A DNA stretch of 64,000 bases from Pycnococcus provasolii (Eukaryota; Chlorophyta; Pseudoscourfieldiophyceae; Pseudoscourfieldiales). How positions within the stretch are numbered: position 1 is the first letter of the stretch; every line of letters begins with the position of its first letter. The position numbers and the translations under genes were made by a program. Positions 38,432-47,761 of this stretch are shown here, one piece after another. The notes under the pieces are model-generated. The model saw only the letters and a list, made by a program, of their open reading frames with translations. It had not been told where the DNA came from and searched no databases. The stretch spans positions 744,001 to 808,000 of the forward strand of contig CP150547.1 of assembly GCA_049487715.1 (NCBI GenBank), read 5' to 3'.

Positions 38432-38770
38432 ATGAATGAATGAAGACAAACCTAAAGGGAGCGCGGAGAATGACAATGACACTGAACGAGTGAAACAATA
38501 AAAATCGGAGTGAACGTTCACGATCAGCTTCTGGCCGGCGAGGCGGATCCAACCCAATAAAGCACGCCGAGGAGAAGAATGAAAGAAAAAGAGAAGAATG
38601 AGAAGAGGGCACAAGCGAAGCAGGCCAGCACACCCCACCACAGACCAGGCGGCTATCGTGGGGAACAAACCTCCCCGCTATAACCCCATAACCCCTAACC
38701 GCTAACCCCTAACCCCTAACCCCTAACCCCTAAAGCCACTCCTCTTGCCCGAAGATAAAGTATCACCGGT
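38432..38770. promoter_or_regulatory. Divergent intergenic region with telomere-like array (ERMP1/DDAH)
   Basis: 339 nt between outward-reading genes, carrying an AACCCCT array at 38681-38735 about 35 nt from the DDAH ATG. No gene is seen. Confidence 0.6.
38681..38735. repeat. Telomere-like CCCCTAA array
   Basis: About seven units of the seven-base variant CCCCTAA (with one CCGCTAA and one CCCATAA), C-rich strand on plus. Confidence 0.95.
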
Positions 38771-39622
38771 ATGTCGGTAGGTCACATTCACATGTCAATG
38801 TCCGCCTCCTCCTTCTCTTTCTCTTTGAGTCGTCCAGGTCGCTGCTTTCAGTTCACGCATGCAATCACGCGCACGCCTTCTATCAGCATAACAAACGGTC
38901 TGAGAGCTGAAGACCGAGGCGCGCCGTCGCCAGACCGGTTCCGCGAAGAGCATGCCGCGTACGTCTCCGCACTCTCCGAGACCGGGGCCACGGTGATTTG
39001 TTTGCCGCCTCTGGAAGACTTCCCGGACAGCGTTTTTGTCGAGGACCCGGCGCTAATACTCTGCGGGAGAGCCATCGTATTACAACCAGGTGCGGAGACA
39101 CGGCGCGGCGAGGCGGCAGCCATCAGGGACGATTTGCTACGCTACACCGACGGCGTGATCGACTTGAATACGGACGGCTTCGTTGAGGGCGGAGATATCC
39201 TATGCACGGATCATGAGGTACTGATAGGCTTGTCGGCGCGGACGAACGAGGCTGGGGTGGAGGACCTGCGATCAGTTGTTGAGAGCTTGGGCTATCGGCT
39301 GAGGGTCGTCAACACGCCGCCGGAGATCCTGCACTTCAAGACGGAGTCCAGCCTGCTTGACGCCGACACCATACTCGCAACGCCGCTCCTGGCGCGCAGT
39401 GGCTGCTTCGACGGTTATCGCGTGATTGAAACGCCGGACGGCGAGGAGGCTGCCGCAAACTCGATACGCTTCAATGACACGGTATTCGTGTCAAAAGGGT
39501 TCGACCGTACCGCGGAAAAGCTTGACGCCGCTGGATACAAGGTGAAAGTGCTATCGACATCGCAGGCTGCGCTCGTGGACGGCGGGCTATCATGCCTCTC
39601 GCTGCGATACTCGCTGGATTAG
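38771..39622 (+). CDS. DDAH: Dimethylargininase (DDAH)
   Basis: 283 residues, the usual DDAH length. The amidinotransferase fold shows FPDSVFVEDPALIL, the GFVEGGDIL turn, LHFKTESSLLD with the catalytic His, and the C-terminal nucleophile in DGGLSCLSLRY (Cys about 275). DDAH hydrolyses N-methylated arginines to citrulline and methylamines, clearing products of protein arginine methylation breakdown. A short 30-residue Ser-rich lead precedes the AITRTPS start of the fold, so a second start at an internal ATG is possible. Close to the telomere-like array and convergent with the TBC gene (71 nt). Confidence 0.93.
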   Translation: MSVGHIHMSMSASSFSFSLSRPGRCFQFTHAITRTPSISITNGLRAEDRGAPSPDRFREEHAAYVSALSETGATVICLPPLEDFPDSVFVEDPALILCGRAIVLQPGAETRRGEAAAIRDDLLRYTDGVIDLNTDGFVEGGDILCTDHEVLIGLSARTNEAGVEDLRSVVESLGYRLRVVNTPPEILHFKTESSLLDADTILATPLLARSGCFDGYRVIETPDGEEAAANSIRFNDTVFVSKGFDRTAEKLDAAGYKVKVLSTSQAALVDGGLSCLSLRYSLD

Positions 39623-39693
39623 AAACGGATATGAGTGTACACTAAAGATTATTTAAGGCTAGTACTTTACATCATTGATGCGACGAAGGTCCA

Positions 39694-41321
39694 TCACGTC
39701 TCCATACGAAATGCGCCTCTCAGAAGTACGGCGACGACGTCCGTGCTGCCTGCGTCCTCGCAAAGCTCCTCCGTTGGCTCAAGCGGGTACGTTTGGAGCA
39801 GCTTCACGCACGTGGGGAAGTCCGCATTTACCAGCATTGGCTTGACACGAAGCAGCATGGATGCACACAGACGAAGAAGCCGCTCGACGACGCAAAGAGG
39901 CTCTGCCGCTAACAGGTAGTCCCAAAGACGCACCACGTCGACGAGCGTGAATTCTTGCGTCAGCGCGAGCGTGATCCAGCGGAAGGCGTAAAATTGCGGG
40001 TCGACGCGACCTCGCATGTTTTCCGTCTCACGGCGATTGGCCTCCATCTCCTTCGACAGAGACGCCGCGCGACTGCCCCTTGTGGCATTTCCCTCGGAGG
40101 CTGATCCCCCCCGAGCACGCTCGCGGAGATTGCGAACGTACTGCTGACTTGACGCCGAAAAGGCGCTCCATGCGGAGCTGAATCGAGCGGCAAGCTTGCC
40201 AGTGGGGCTGATGTCATCTTGGCTGTCATTTGCGCCGCCTGAGACGCCCTCGAGCCGGCTGTGCAGCGCCGGATCCTCCGCCTCAACAATTTCCATGAGA
40301 CGTGCCATGAGCGCCTTGACACCAACGCTCGTGTCGTCAAGCTGCTTGACAAAGCAGTCTCTCATCTCCGACATGAGGCTCACAAACGCAAAGAAGGCGT
40401 CAGCTTCCGCCGCGGATGGGGGAGGCGGTTCCGAGCGTGGCGCGCTGCCCTTCGTGCCGTCGCCGTTGCTCTGCGCCGTCGCATCTCTGCCCTTCGCCTT
40501 CGCTTGCGCCTCATCCGCGAGGCTGAACATGTAGTACAGAGGCGCAAAGAGCTCGTTCATGCCTTGCACATATCCCGTGCCAGGGTTGAGCTTCGCGTAG
40601 ACGAAGAGAGCGCGGCGCATCTCAGCCTGCCGCGCGAGTGCAGCGGGCCCGCTTTCGCCGTTGAAAAAGTGCATCTCCGGACGCGTGCGTAGCACGTCAA
40701 CGCTAATTTGCTCGCGCGTCGCCTCGTCAGCAAAGTGCTCCGCCCACTTGCTGTCGCTCTTCTTCTTCGAACGTAGCGGCGTCGACAGAGGGTCGTCGCT
40801 CGCCGCCTCACGCGTCAGTTCCTCCTCGCCGCCGCCTCCACTCCCGCTGCTTCCTCCACAACGCTCCTCGAATGAGACGGTTACGTGTCGCTCAAACTCG
40901 AGATACTGCGCCCGCTTTTCAGCCAGCACATCGTCCCACTGGTTTCTCTCAGGAGGCAGGTAGCCAAGCATGAGCTTCCACACGGTTGCACGAAGGCACG
41001 GGTCACCGTCGGGCACGCCGAGGCTCGCGAGCCTGCGCACCTCGCGAATGTCCGCGGCGTCCCCGCCGAAAATCGCTTCGTCGAATGCCGACTCGCGGGT
41101 CTCCAATCCCGACGACATGCGCGGCAGGCCCTTACCATCAGAAGCAGCAGCGGTCTCACCGGCTGTGGCAAGAACCCCACTGCCATCGCTCTTGGGCGTT
41201 AGAGGTTGCAAGGTGAGTGGTGAGCCACTGCTGGCGCCAGCATAGCCGCACGAGGGACCCGGCTCCACCACCAGCACGGGTCCACCAGCAGCAGCAGCAG
41301 CAGCACCACCACCACTACCAC

Positions 41322-41358
<37 letters not shown>

Positions 41359-41442
41359 TTGCTCACACATGGATGGCGACGCCATGGGAGCAGGCATTGC
41401 GGGCATGGATGCCGTTGAGTCACTTGGAGGAGTCAACGTCAT
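39694..41442 (-). CDS. TBC-domain Rab GTPase-activating protein (TBC1D13-like)
   Basis: The ATG at 41442 gives 582 residues. A low-complexity N-terminus with polyAla and polyGly runs (a CAG/CCA repeat in DNA at about 41283-41356) precedes a TBC domain from about residue 120. LASLGVPDGDPCLRATVWKLMLGYLP, the arginine finger ISVDVLRTRPE and the glutamine finger YVQGMNEL are both intact, so it should be active on a Rab. The C-terminal half (FYAFRWITLALTQEFTLVDVVRLWDYLL) fits the TBC1D13 group, which acts on Rab35 in animals; the algal substrate is unknown. A Ser/Gly-rich insert interrupts the domain. Confidence 0.9.
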
Positions 41443-41652
41443 TTCGCATGGAACCAAAACTGAAACACAACTTGGAGGGGGAGGGAGCTTGGGGGGAGGG
41501 GGGGAAAAGTCAAAAACGTTACGGCAGACAGAAAGGCTTGGGCGAATTTTTTCGGGGTTTGCGTCCCGTCAGTTCGACCTGTGATTCAAGGGTCACACAC
41601 AGGGCAAACCGCTTGCGAAAACGTTGTTCTTTGTCAATAAGAGCTCTTTGAC

Positions 41653-43281
41653 TTACATAACTGCGCAGCACGCGTTGCTCTTACTGTCCTTCGCGTGCTC
41701 AGCCTCCAGCTTCTCATACCCGCTCTCAAACACGGGCAAGAGCTCCAGCGTCGTCGGACGAGCGGCGGGATCCGAGTCCCACATCTCCTCGATCGTCTTA
41801 CGCCAAGCCTTGGGCAAAATGCCCGCATTCGGACGCAGCTGAGTGTCGCTCGCAGCCTCGCGGGCAGCCTCAAGCGCGGGAATGTCCGTGAATGGCTGCT
41901 GCCATGTAAAGGCTTGGAAACAAATCATCGCCAACGCGTACACGTCCACCGGCACGTTGTACGGCAAATGCGAGAACACTTCCGGAGCCATGTATCGGTA
42001 GCTGCCCGTCTCCCCCGTCATTTTGTACGCCTTCAGGCTGGTATTTCTTTGTGGCGAGCTGCCGCCAGCAATGCGGAATGCCTTACTTAGTCCAAAGTCG
42101 GCCACCTTCACCGTGCCTGCCCTCGTCAGCATCAGGTTGGCAGGTTTCAGGTCTCGATGAATGATGGGATTTGGCCTCAGATTGTGCAAGTACGCCAAAG
42201 CGCGAACCACGTCGAGCATTTTCGAGGCCGCGGTGCGCTGCGACCACGCGACGGAGTCTTTGAAAGCTCCCTCTACTGTGCCCCCGAACATGATCTCGTT
42301 GACAATCATCACCGAGTTCGCTTTTTCGGTCTTCAGCACGACGCCGAAAAACTGGAGAATGTTTGGGTGATGTAGCGTGTGCTGTATTGCAATTTCGCTT
42401 TTGAACTCGTTCACCGCTGTGACGTCTTCCTCCATGTCAAGCTTGATTTTTTTCACCGCTACCGGTGTGCCGCGCCACTGCGCCTGGTACACGCTACCAA
42501 ACTGGCCTTCGCCAAGCAGCTTTCCAACTTCGATACTATCGGCGGGAATTTCCCACCGTTCGTCCAAGTCGTCGTCATAGTTCTCGAGGTCTATGCTCCC
42601 GTGCAGTGAGCTCTCGCCGAGGCTTACGAGTTTGCTGGCGCGGCCAGGCGCCTCGGGAACAAGCCCTCCCTTGCTGTCCAGGAGCTGAGTCAGCAGCTTG
42701 TGCCCACTCTTCACCGCGCAGGAGAGCGGTGTGTTTCCAAAACGGTCTCGCGAGTTGACTTGAGAGCCCGCCTCAATGAGCCACTCTGCCACGGCATAGG
42801 AGCCCGCGTCGCATGCAACGTGAAGCGGCGTGCGCTGGTCGTAGTCGTAGCAACGCTTGAGTTCGATTCGGAGTTTTTTCACGGCCGTCTGCAGTCTCTT
42901 CAGGTCGCCAATGTTCGCGAGGAAGTTTATTTCCGCGACAGCGTGTACGTGGTTAAACTGCCACTTTTCAATCACACCGTGCGAGTCCAGCCGTGGCGAA
43001 ATCTTCTGCCCAGCTTCAGAAGGTTCTTCTTGCACTGTATCCAAGACTGCGTAGCTCGAGTTTGCACTTGACTCGTCAACGCTGTTGTTCGAGTTCGCTC
43101 TTTGCCTGTGTTGCAGCGGCGGGTTGTCACCGCTTGGCGCGAGCGTGTCTTCTGTAATCATATCGGCAAGCGCCTGAGACGAAGAGAAGCTCTGGTCACG
43201 TCTCTTCATTGGCATTCCGACGCTGGCCAAGCTGGTTGTTTCCATGGGCGCGACCGAATTTCCGGAAGGCCTTGGCGACAT
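41653..43281 (-). CDS. Ankyrin-repeat protein kinase, ILK/TKL-like, with C-terminal CaaX box
   Basis: From the ATG at 43281 the protein has 542 residues; the same frame also has an ATG at 43485, but the extra 68 residues look like leader. After a disordered region come about two ankyrin repeats (TPLHVACDAGSYAVAEWLIEAG, NTPLSCAVKSGHKLLTQLL) and a complete kinase domain: GEGQFGSVYQ, VAVKKI, IHRDLKPANLM, VADFGLS, APE and the terminal Arg of the WDSDPAARPT helix. Ankyrin plus tyrosine-kinase-like kinase is the plant ILK/Raf-like MAP3K arrangement. All catalytic residues are present. The last residues are NACCAVM, a CaaX box with Met (farnesyl type) and a neighbouring Cys. This suggests membrane attachment. 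Confidence 0.9.
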   Translation of the reverse strand: MSPRPSGNSVAPMETTSLASVGMPMKRRDQSFSSSQALADMITEDTLAPSGDNPPLQHRQRANSNNSVDESSANSSYAVLDTVQEEPSEAGQKISPRLDSHGVIEKWQFNHVHAVAEINFLANIGDLKRLQTAVKKLRIELKRCYDYDQRTPLHVACDAGSYAVAEWLIEAGSQVNSRDRFGNTPLSCAVKSGHKLLTQLLDSKGGLVPEAPGRASKLVSLGESSLHGSIDLENYDDDLDERWEIPADSIEVGKLLGEGQFGSVYQAQWRGTPVAVKKIKLDMEEDVTAVNEFKSEIAIQHTLHHPNILQFFGVVLKTEKANSVMIVNEIMFGGTVEGAFKDSVAWSQRTAASKMLDVVRALAYLHNLRPNPIIHRDLKPANLMLTRAGTVKVADFGLSKAFRIAGGSSPQRNTSLKAYKMTGETGSYRYMAPEVFSHLPYNVPVDVYALAMICFQAFTWQQPFTDIPALEAAREAASDTQLRPNAGILPKAWRKTIEEMWDSDPAARPTTLELLPVFESGYEKLEAEHAKDSKSNACCAVM

Positions 43282-43850
43282 CCACCGTGGATAATGGCAC
43301 AGGTAGTGTTGCACACAAGGCACGGGGGGGGGCCACCAGCCTTGAGTCAGCCATTTGGACGGACCTTGGCGAGCGCCACCTCCTCGTTCCACCTTGTTTT
43401 TCGGTTTGAACAGGCCCCCCCAAAGGCCACTGGCCGAGCCCTTGCCATAAAGGTTTATAATCCTTTGATTGTCGCGACACTTCATTCATCGAATCGCTCG
43501 CAAAGGTTTGTGGGAAGTCGCAGTGACCGCCTGATCAACGAGAATACGAGATCATTCAACGCGTGAACGCGCTCCCGAGGCGACGAGCATAAAGGTCCTT
43601 ACGACTTACGCGCACGCCCATTCCGTTCCCGGCTTCCCGCCGCCGGTCAATTGGGTCAATGGACCTGGTCAATCGTGCAATGGTCGCTCTCGATCTTAGT
43701 CTAACCTTACATAGATCTACAGTACGCGCGAGATCTGTCCTGAATTACAGTCAGTCAGTCAAGCCTGGTCGGGTTCGGGGTTCGGGGTTCGGGGTTTGAA
43801 GTTTTCGTGACCCCAAAAAGGTACCCCAAAACTCTTCATTTTGTGATTCG
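43282..43850. promoter_or_regulatory. Divergent intergenic region kinase/RPP29 with TTCGGGG repeats
   Basis: About 570 nt (365 if the longer kinase start is used). GTTCGGGG occurs three times at 43768-43798, a telomere-like variant, about 60 nt upstream of the RPP29 ATG. An inverted GGTCAAT pair lies near 43646-43675. No gene is seen. Confidence 0.5.
43768..43798. repeat. TTCGGGG telomere-variant repeat
   Basis: Three and a half GGGTTCGG/GGGGTTC units followed by GGGGTTTGAAG, G-rich strand on plus. Confidence 0.8.
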
Positions 43851-44588
43851 ATGACGAATAATCGCCCGCCGCCGCCCGCGCGCAAACGCCCGTCGGGCGC
43901 GCAAACGCAGGCGAATGCGAAGCGGAGATGTACGGCGAGAAAAGAGAGTCAACGCAGCGACCAACAACATCAAAGCAGAGGCACAACAACTGCGAATGCG
44001 TCCCACTCGGCGGAGGCGGCCGCCGCGCTCATCGAGCGACTCATGGCCACAGACGTACGTGACGTCGACACGAGTGCGGCGCTCAGCGCAAAGCTGAGGG
44101 GAAAGGCGCTTGTGCTCGAGGATGAGGATAAAGCGGCGGCGCGCACGCCCGTCGGCGCGAGGGACACAAAAGGCAAGAGGAGGTGGTTGAGGCGAACGGC
44201 ATCTACGGAGGCTGCGCCGGCGGCGAACCAAGGCACGCTGGCACCCCCACCCGCGCGGCCTTGGCATGCGCGGTGGAAGCGTGCCTCAACGTCTGACGAA
44301 CAAGCGTCTCAGCTCGCTCGTTCGCCCGCGAGCGTCGCGACGATCCCTGCGAGCAGGTGGGCGGGCTTGCACGTACGCGTCGAGAGCCACACGCACGGCG
44401 CGTACGTCGGCTTGCGCGGCGTGGTGGCAGAGCACACTGCGCGCGCTTTGAGGCTTCGTGCGACGAACCTGGTTGGCAAGACGCCTCGACGCTCCGTCGC
44501 GGTTCCGAAGAAAGGCGCCGTGTTCGTGGTGCGGGTGCAGAGCAAACACGTCACCGTGCTCGGCGACGGGCTCAGAGCGAACCCCTAA
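43851..44588 (+). CDS. RPP29: Ribonuclease P/MRP protein subunit p29 (Pop4)
   Basis: 245 residues. The N-terminal half is basic and disordered (PPPPARKRPSG, AKRRC, GKRRWLRR), fitting nucleolar localisation. The C-terminal 90 residues form the UPF0086/Rof fold of Rpp29: WAGLHVRVESHTHGAYVGLRGVVAEHTARALRL, then VPKKGAVFVVRV and the final ILGDGL-like VTVLGDGLRANP. Rpp29 binds the RNA of RNase P and MRP for tRNA 5' processing and rRNA processing. The stop codon TAA is the first unit of a CCCTAA-type repeat. ATG at 43851. Confidence 0.85.
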   Translation: MTNNRPPPPARKRPSGAQTQANAKRRCTARKESQRSDQQHQSRGTTTANASHSAEAAAALIERLMATDVRDVDTSAALSAKLRGKALVLEDEDKAAARTPVGARDTKGKRRWLRRTASTEAAPAANQGTLAPPPARPWHARWKRASTSDEQASQLARSPASVATIPASRWAGLHVRVESHTHGAYVGLRGVVAEHTARALRLRATNLVGKTPRRSVAVPKKGAVFVVRVQSKHVTVLGDGLRANP

Positions 44589-44603
44589 CTCCTAACCCCG
44601 AAC
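44580..44603. repeat. Telomere-like repeat overlapping the RPP29 stop
   Basis: AACCCCTAACTCCTAACCCCG: three units, the first supplying the TAA stop codon of RPP29 in frame. The next gene starts 92 nt downstream on the same strand. Confidence 0.8.
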
Positions 44604-44694
44604 AAGTGGACGGGAAAGCATCTCCATCTGGACGGGGCGAGATCTGTATGGAACTGTAAACTGTTTATCACTTTATCCTCTTTTACTTTTTAAC

Positions 44695-45333
44695 ATGCTC
44701 CCGGTGAGGTCCTCCTTGCACACCCGTGGAAGTGGTGGTGGTGGCGGCGGCTTTGGCTTTGGCTTTGGCTTGCGTACGTGTAGCCACGTACGTGCCAGTG
44801 CTCGTCGTCAGTCTTCTGTCTTAGGGAGGGTTAGGGTCCAGTCTTCTCTACACGCACAACAGCGTGATTATGATGGCGCATCCTCGTTCGCATCCACGTT
44901 TCAGAGGATGCAACGACGCACACTTATAACGACTACCATCATGCTCGGCATTTCAGCACAAGTGCCGCTTTCTGCACGCGCAGACGAAGAGGTGGTGGTG
45001 CCAGCAGCGGAGGAGGTGGCGGTGACCGATGAGCCTGCGCCTGTCCCAGAGCCGGAACCTACGCCTCCACCGGAGCCGGAGATCAAGGAGTCGGCGCGTT
45101 TACAGAAGGCTCGCAAGATTGCTGACAGCGATGCAGACACCGCACTCATCCGCAAGCTGAAGGCTGCCAGCGACGAAAAGAGAGAAGAACGCAAGGAGGA
45201 GAGGCTTCAGCAATACTACAAGAAGAACTATGGCGACTACTTTGGCGTGATAAAGAAGTACTGCGACTCGCCTTTTCAAAAGTGCTCCGAAAACGACAAG
45301 GCTATCAACAAGTGGCTTGAGCAAAACGAGTGA
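44695..45333 (+). CDS. Putative thylakoid lumen protein with twin-arginine signal, unknown function
   Basis: 212 residues. A plastid transit-like N-terminus (Gly/Phe/Arg/Ser-rich, with GFGFGFG from a TTTGGC repeat) is followed by a second, hydrophobic signal QRRTLITTTIMLGISAQVPLSARA. The twin Arg and AxA end are the pattern of Tat-dependent thylakoid lumen import. The mature part (about 115 residues) begins acidic and Pro/Glu-rich, then a charged helix (KARKIADSDADTALIRKLK), YYKKNYGDYFGVIKKYC and SPFQKCSEND, with two Cys that could form a lumenal disulfide. I considered PsaN because of size and location, but its signature is absent. Function unknown; location inferred. Confidence 0.72.
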   Translation: MLPVRSSLHTRGSGGGGGGFGFGFGLRTCSHVRASARRQSSVLGRVRVQSSLHAQQRDYDGASSFASTFQRMQRRTLITTTIMLGISAQVPLSARADEEVVVPAAEEVAVTDEPAPVPEPEPTPPPEPEIKESARLQKARKIADSDADTALIRKLKAASDEKREERKEERLQQYYKKNYGDYFGVIKKYCDSPFQKCSENDKAINKWLEQNE

Positions 45334-45435
45334 AAGCGGTACCAAACTAAATTCGCTCATTCAGTCATGGAACGTGAGTCACTTTGTCCAGGTAATAAAT
45401 ACAGAGAAATACAGACAACATTCATTTACAAATCT

Positions 45436-47634
45436 CTAATAAGCTTCCACAACAAATCGCCTCGCCAGCTCGAGAGTCCTAAGCCACTTGCGAGCCTCCT
45501 CGTCGCTCATTCCGCCATGCTCCATGGCGACGCGAACGAGCGCCTCTCCAACGTCCCTTGTCATTCCCGTGCTAGCGCTGCCACAAACGAAGCAGGATCC
45601 TAGGTGCGTGGAGAGGGCATCCCACACCAGGGCACCTTGGTCACGCAGCGCCGTGTTGCATCGCCGAGCAATGCTCCCTCCAAGGAACGCAGAAGTCTCG
45701 CCTGGCGCACACGGTGATCGGCTGAAGCAAGCATGCACGTCTGCCCTTCCACTTCGAGCGAGCGCGATCCACTCGTCGCCGTACAGGAAGTCCTTGGTGA
45801 CGTGTCGATTTCCGAGGAACACTACGCATCGGCTCGAGCCTCCCGGCGCGGATGCCACCATGTCAGACGACGGTGATGCCGCGCGTGCGAGGCGTGACTG
45901 GACCATCGCGCGGAAAGGCGCGACGCCGGTTCCTGGACCAACGAGCACGACGGGAGGCGGAGGTGGAGACGATGCCGAATTCATTTCGGGCAGCACGAGA
46001 TCGCCACATTCGCGCCAGCACAGCACCTTAGATCCGATTGTGGCATGGGAGATGTAGCGCGAGCACAGTCCTGTGCGCTTGCGTCCGAATGGTGTGCCCC
46101 ACGTGTGGATTGCCACGCACAGCTCGACGCGGCCGGATGCGAGATCTGGAGCAGAAGCAGCAGAGAAGAGCCGAGGGCGAAGCCTCGGTGCACACGCAAC
46201 GGCACGGTCGAGCGAAAGGTTTCGTGCGCACGCCTTAAATTCCTCCAGCACCTCCACGCACGTTCGACCCTCGTCTGATCCATACTCGCGGCGAGCCGAA
46301 ACGCCATCGCGACTCAGGAAGTGCCGCAGAGTGTCAAGCTCCCGCTCAAGGCTTTCATCCTCCGCGCCAGCCACCTTGGCCCGCGTTCCCGCCTCGAGCA
46401 ACGCTTCGTACCAAGCGCGTCGCGGTTCGCCTCCGTGGCAATCAACCGCGCCATTGATGAGATCTATCGCACGAACGGGTGCGGCACACGCATCGGCGGC
46501 GGCGCCATCGTTGCCGACGTCCAACGCTGTCGGCACAACGCGCACGCGAAGGTGCGGACTCACCTGAAGCGCGGCGAGAAAACGACGTGCTGCGCCATCT
46601 GGCTGCGTGGGAACAATCGCGATGGAATCCCCAGCCTCAAATGTAAGCGGCACATTTGCGGCTGCTCGGGCTGCTAGGCAAGCCGCCGCCATGGAGTTGC
46701 TGCGATGCAGTTCGACCGACGCGGCAGCTTCGCCCGACGTCTCGGCTGTGGTCGACAAGCTCACTGAGAGAACTGGACGGTCGTATCCATCTGCAGTCAG
46801 AGGTGCACACGCAACGAGCGTTGCCACGCGTGGGTCGAAAGCGCTTGGCTCCTGTGCTCCATCTTGGTTGGTTTTCACGAAGCCGCGTGGGGGCACCGGC
46901 GCCTCCATTCCCACGCAAGCTCTCTCGGCAAGCTCGACGAGGTAAGCAGCGCGTCGTGCCTCCATCTGGGCTTCCGCAGTTGTGAGATCATCGTCATTCA
47001 TAACGACATCGTCGTCGTTGCCTGGGCACGGCTCGAGCTGATACGGCAGCGCGCCCAGATTGACCAGTTTGCCGTCGGCGGCGGTGGTGGCGGCAGTGCT
47101 GCTGCTGCTGGGTTTCAGTACATCGGTCAGGGCTGGCAAAAATGTATCTACGAGCGCCGACTCGAACCCTCCCACAGCACGTTCGTCTGCCATGACGGGT
47201 GGCGTGATCTCCTTCGCGCCGAGCTGCAGCAATCTCCTTCGCATCTTCTTTGCCGCGACATTGAACCCAGGATAGCTGGAATCCCCGAGACCGAAAACCG
47301 CCATGTCGACCGTTGCACAAGCCTCGCCCATCGTCCACGCCTTGTGCAGCAGTCGCGTCCAGAACGCGCGCGCGTGCCGCGGAATTTCGCCTTGGCCGCA
47401 CGTCGACACGCACAGGATTACGAGGCTCCTACGTTGACCTCCCGCCGATGCCAGGCCTAACGAGGACAGGGTGAAAGCGTCGTCAGATAGCGCGTATGGA
47501 GCCACACCGCATGCCAAAGAGTGTGAGAGCGTGCGGGACAGTACGAACGCGCACTCGCGCGCGTTGCCCGTTTCGGACGCGAACAGCACCGTGCACGACG
47601 AGTACGGCGACATGGGGGTGGGCAGAAATGGCAT
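45436..47634 (-). CDS. NDOR1: NADPH-dependent diflavin oxidoreductase (Tah18/NDOR1/ATR3)
   Basis: 732 residues with three domains in order: FMN-binding flavodoxin (FASETGNARECA, CVSTCGQGEIPRHARAFW, FGLGDSSYPGFN), an FAD-binding domain (FSAASAPDLASGRVELCVAI, GLCSRYI), and NADPH binding (VGPGTGVAPFRAMVQ, VFLGNRHVTKDFLYGDEW, FVCGSASTGM). It lacks the N-terminal membrane anchor of cytochrome P450 reductase, which identifies the Tah18/NDOR1 type that passes electrons to Dre2/CIAPIN1 in cytosolic iron-sulfur cluster assembly. The acidic loop carries more insertions than usual. The ATG at 47634 is followed by another in frame at residue 8. Confidence 0.93.
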   Translation of the reverse strand: MPFLPTPMSPYSSCTVLFASETGNARECAFVLSRTLSHSLACGVAPYALSDDAFTLSSLGLASAGGQRRSLVILCVSTCGQGEIPRHARAFWTRLLHKAWTMGEACATVDMAVFGLGDSSYPGFNVAAKKMRRRLLQLGAKEITPPVMADERAVGGFESALVDTFLPALTDVLKPSSSSTAATTAADGKLVNLGALPYQLEPCPGNDDDVVMNDDDLTTAEAQMEARRAAYLVELAERACVGMEAPVPPRGFVKTNQDGAQEPSAFDPRVATLVACAPLTADGYDRPVLSVSLSTTAETSGEAAASVELHRSNSMAAACLAARAAANVPLTFEAGDSIAIVPTQPDGAARRFLAALQVSPHLRVRVVPTALDVGNDGAAADACAAPVRAIDLINGAVDCHGGEPRRAWYEALLEAGTRAKVAGAEDESLERELDTLRHFLSRDGVSARREYGSDEGRTCVEVLEEFKACARNLSLDRAVACAPRLRPRLFSAASAPDLASGRVELCVAIHTWGTPFGRKRTGLCSRYISHATIGSKVLCWRECGDLVLPEMNSASSPPPPPVVLVGPGTGVAPFRAMVQSRLARAASPSSDMVASAPGGSSRCVVFLGNRHVTKDFLYGDEWIALARSGRADVHACFSRSPCAPGETSAFLGGSIARRCNTALRDQGALVWDALSTHLGSCFVCGSASTGMTRDVGEALVRVAMEHGGMSDEEARKWLRTLELARRFVVEAY

Positions 47635-47761
47635 GTAACCTTAGAGTTGGAATTGGGGGGGGATTCACGAAACCAAACCCCCATTTCACCGACACGCGAC
47701 GTCGAGATGGCGTCCACAGACATAGTTTTTTGAGTGTGAGAGGGAAGAAAACTGATTCTTG

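Noticed and set aside
44695-45333. Photosystem I subunit PsaN
   Set aside because: Size and double targeting signal fit, but the conserved PsaN core and its cysteine pattern are absent.
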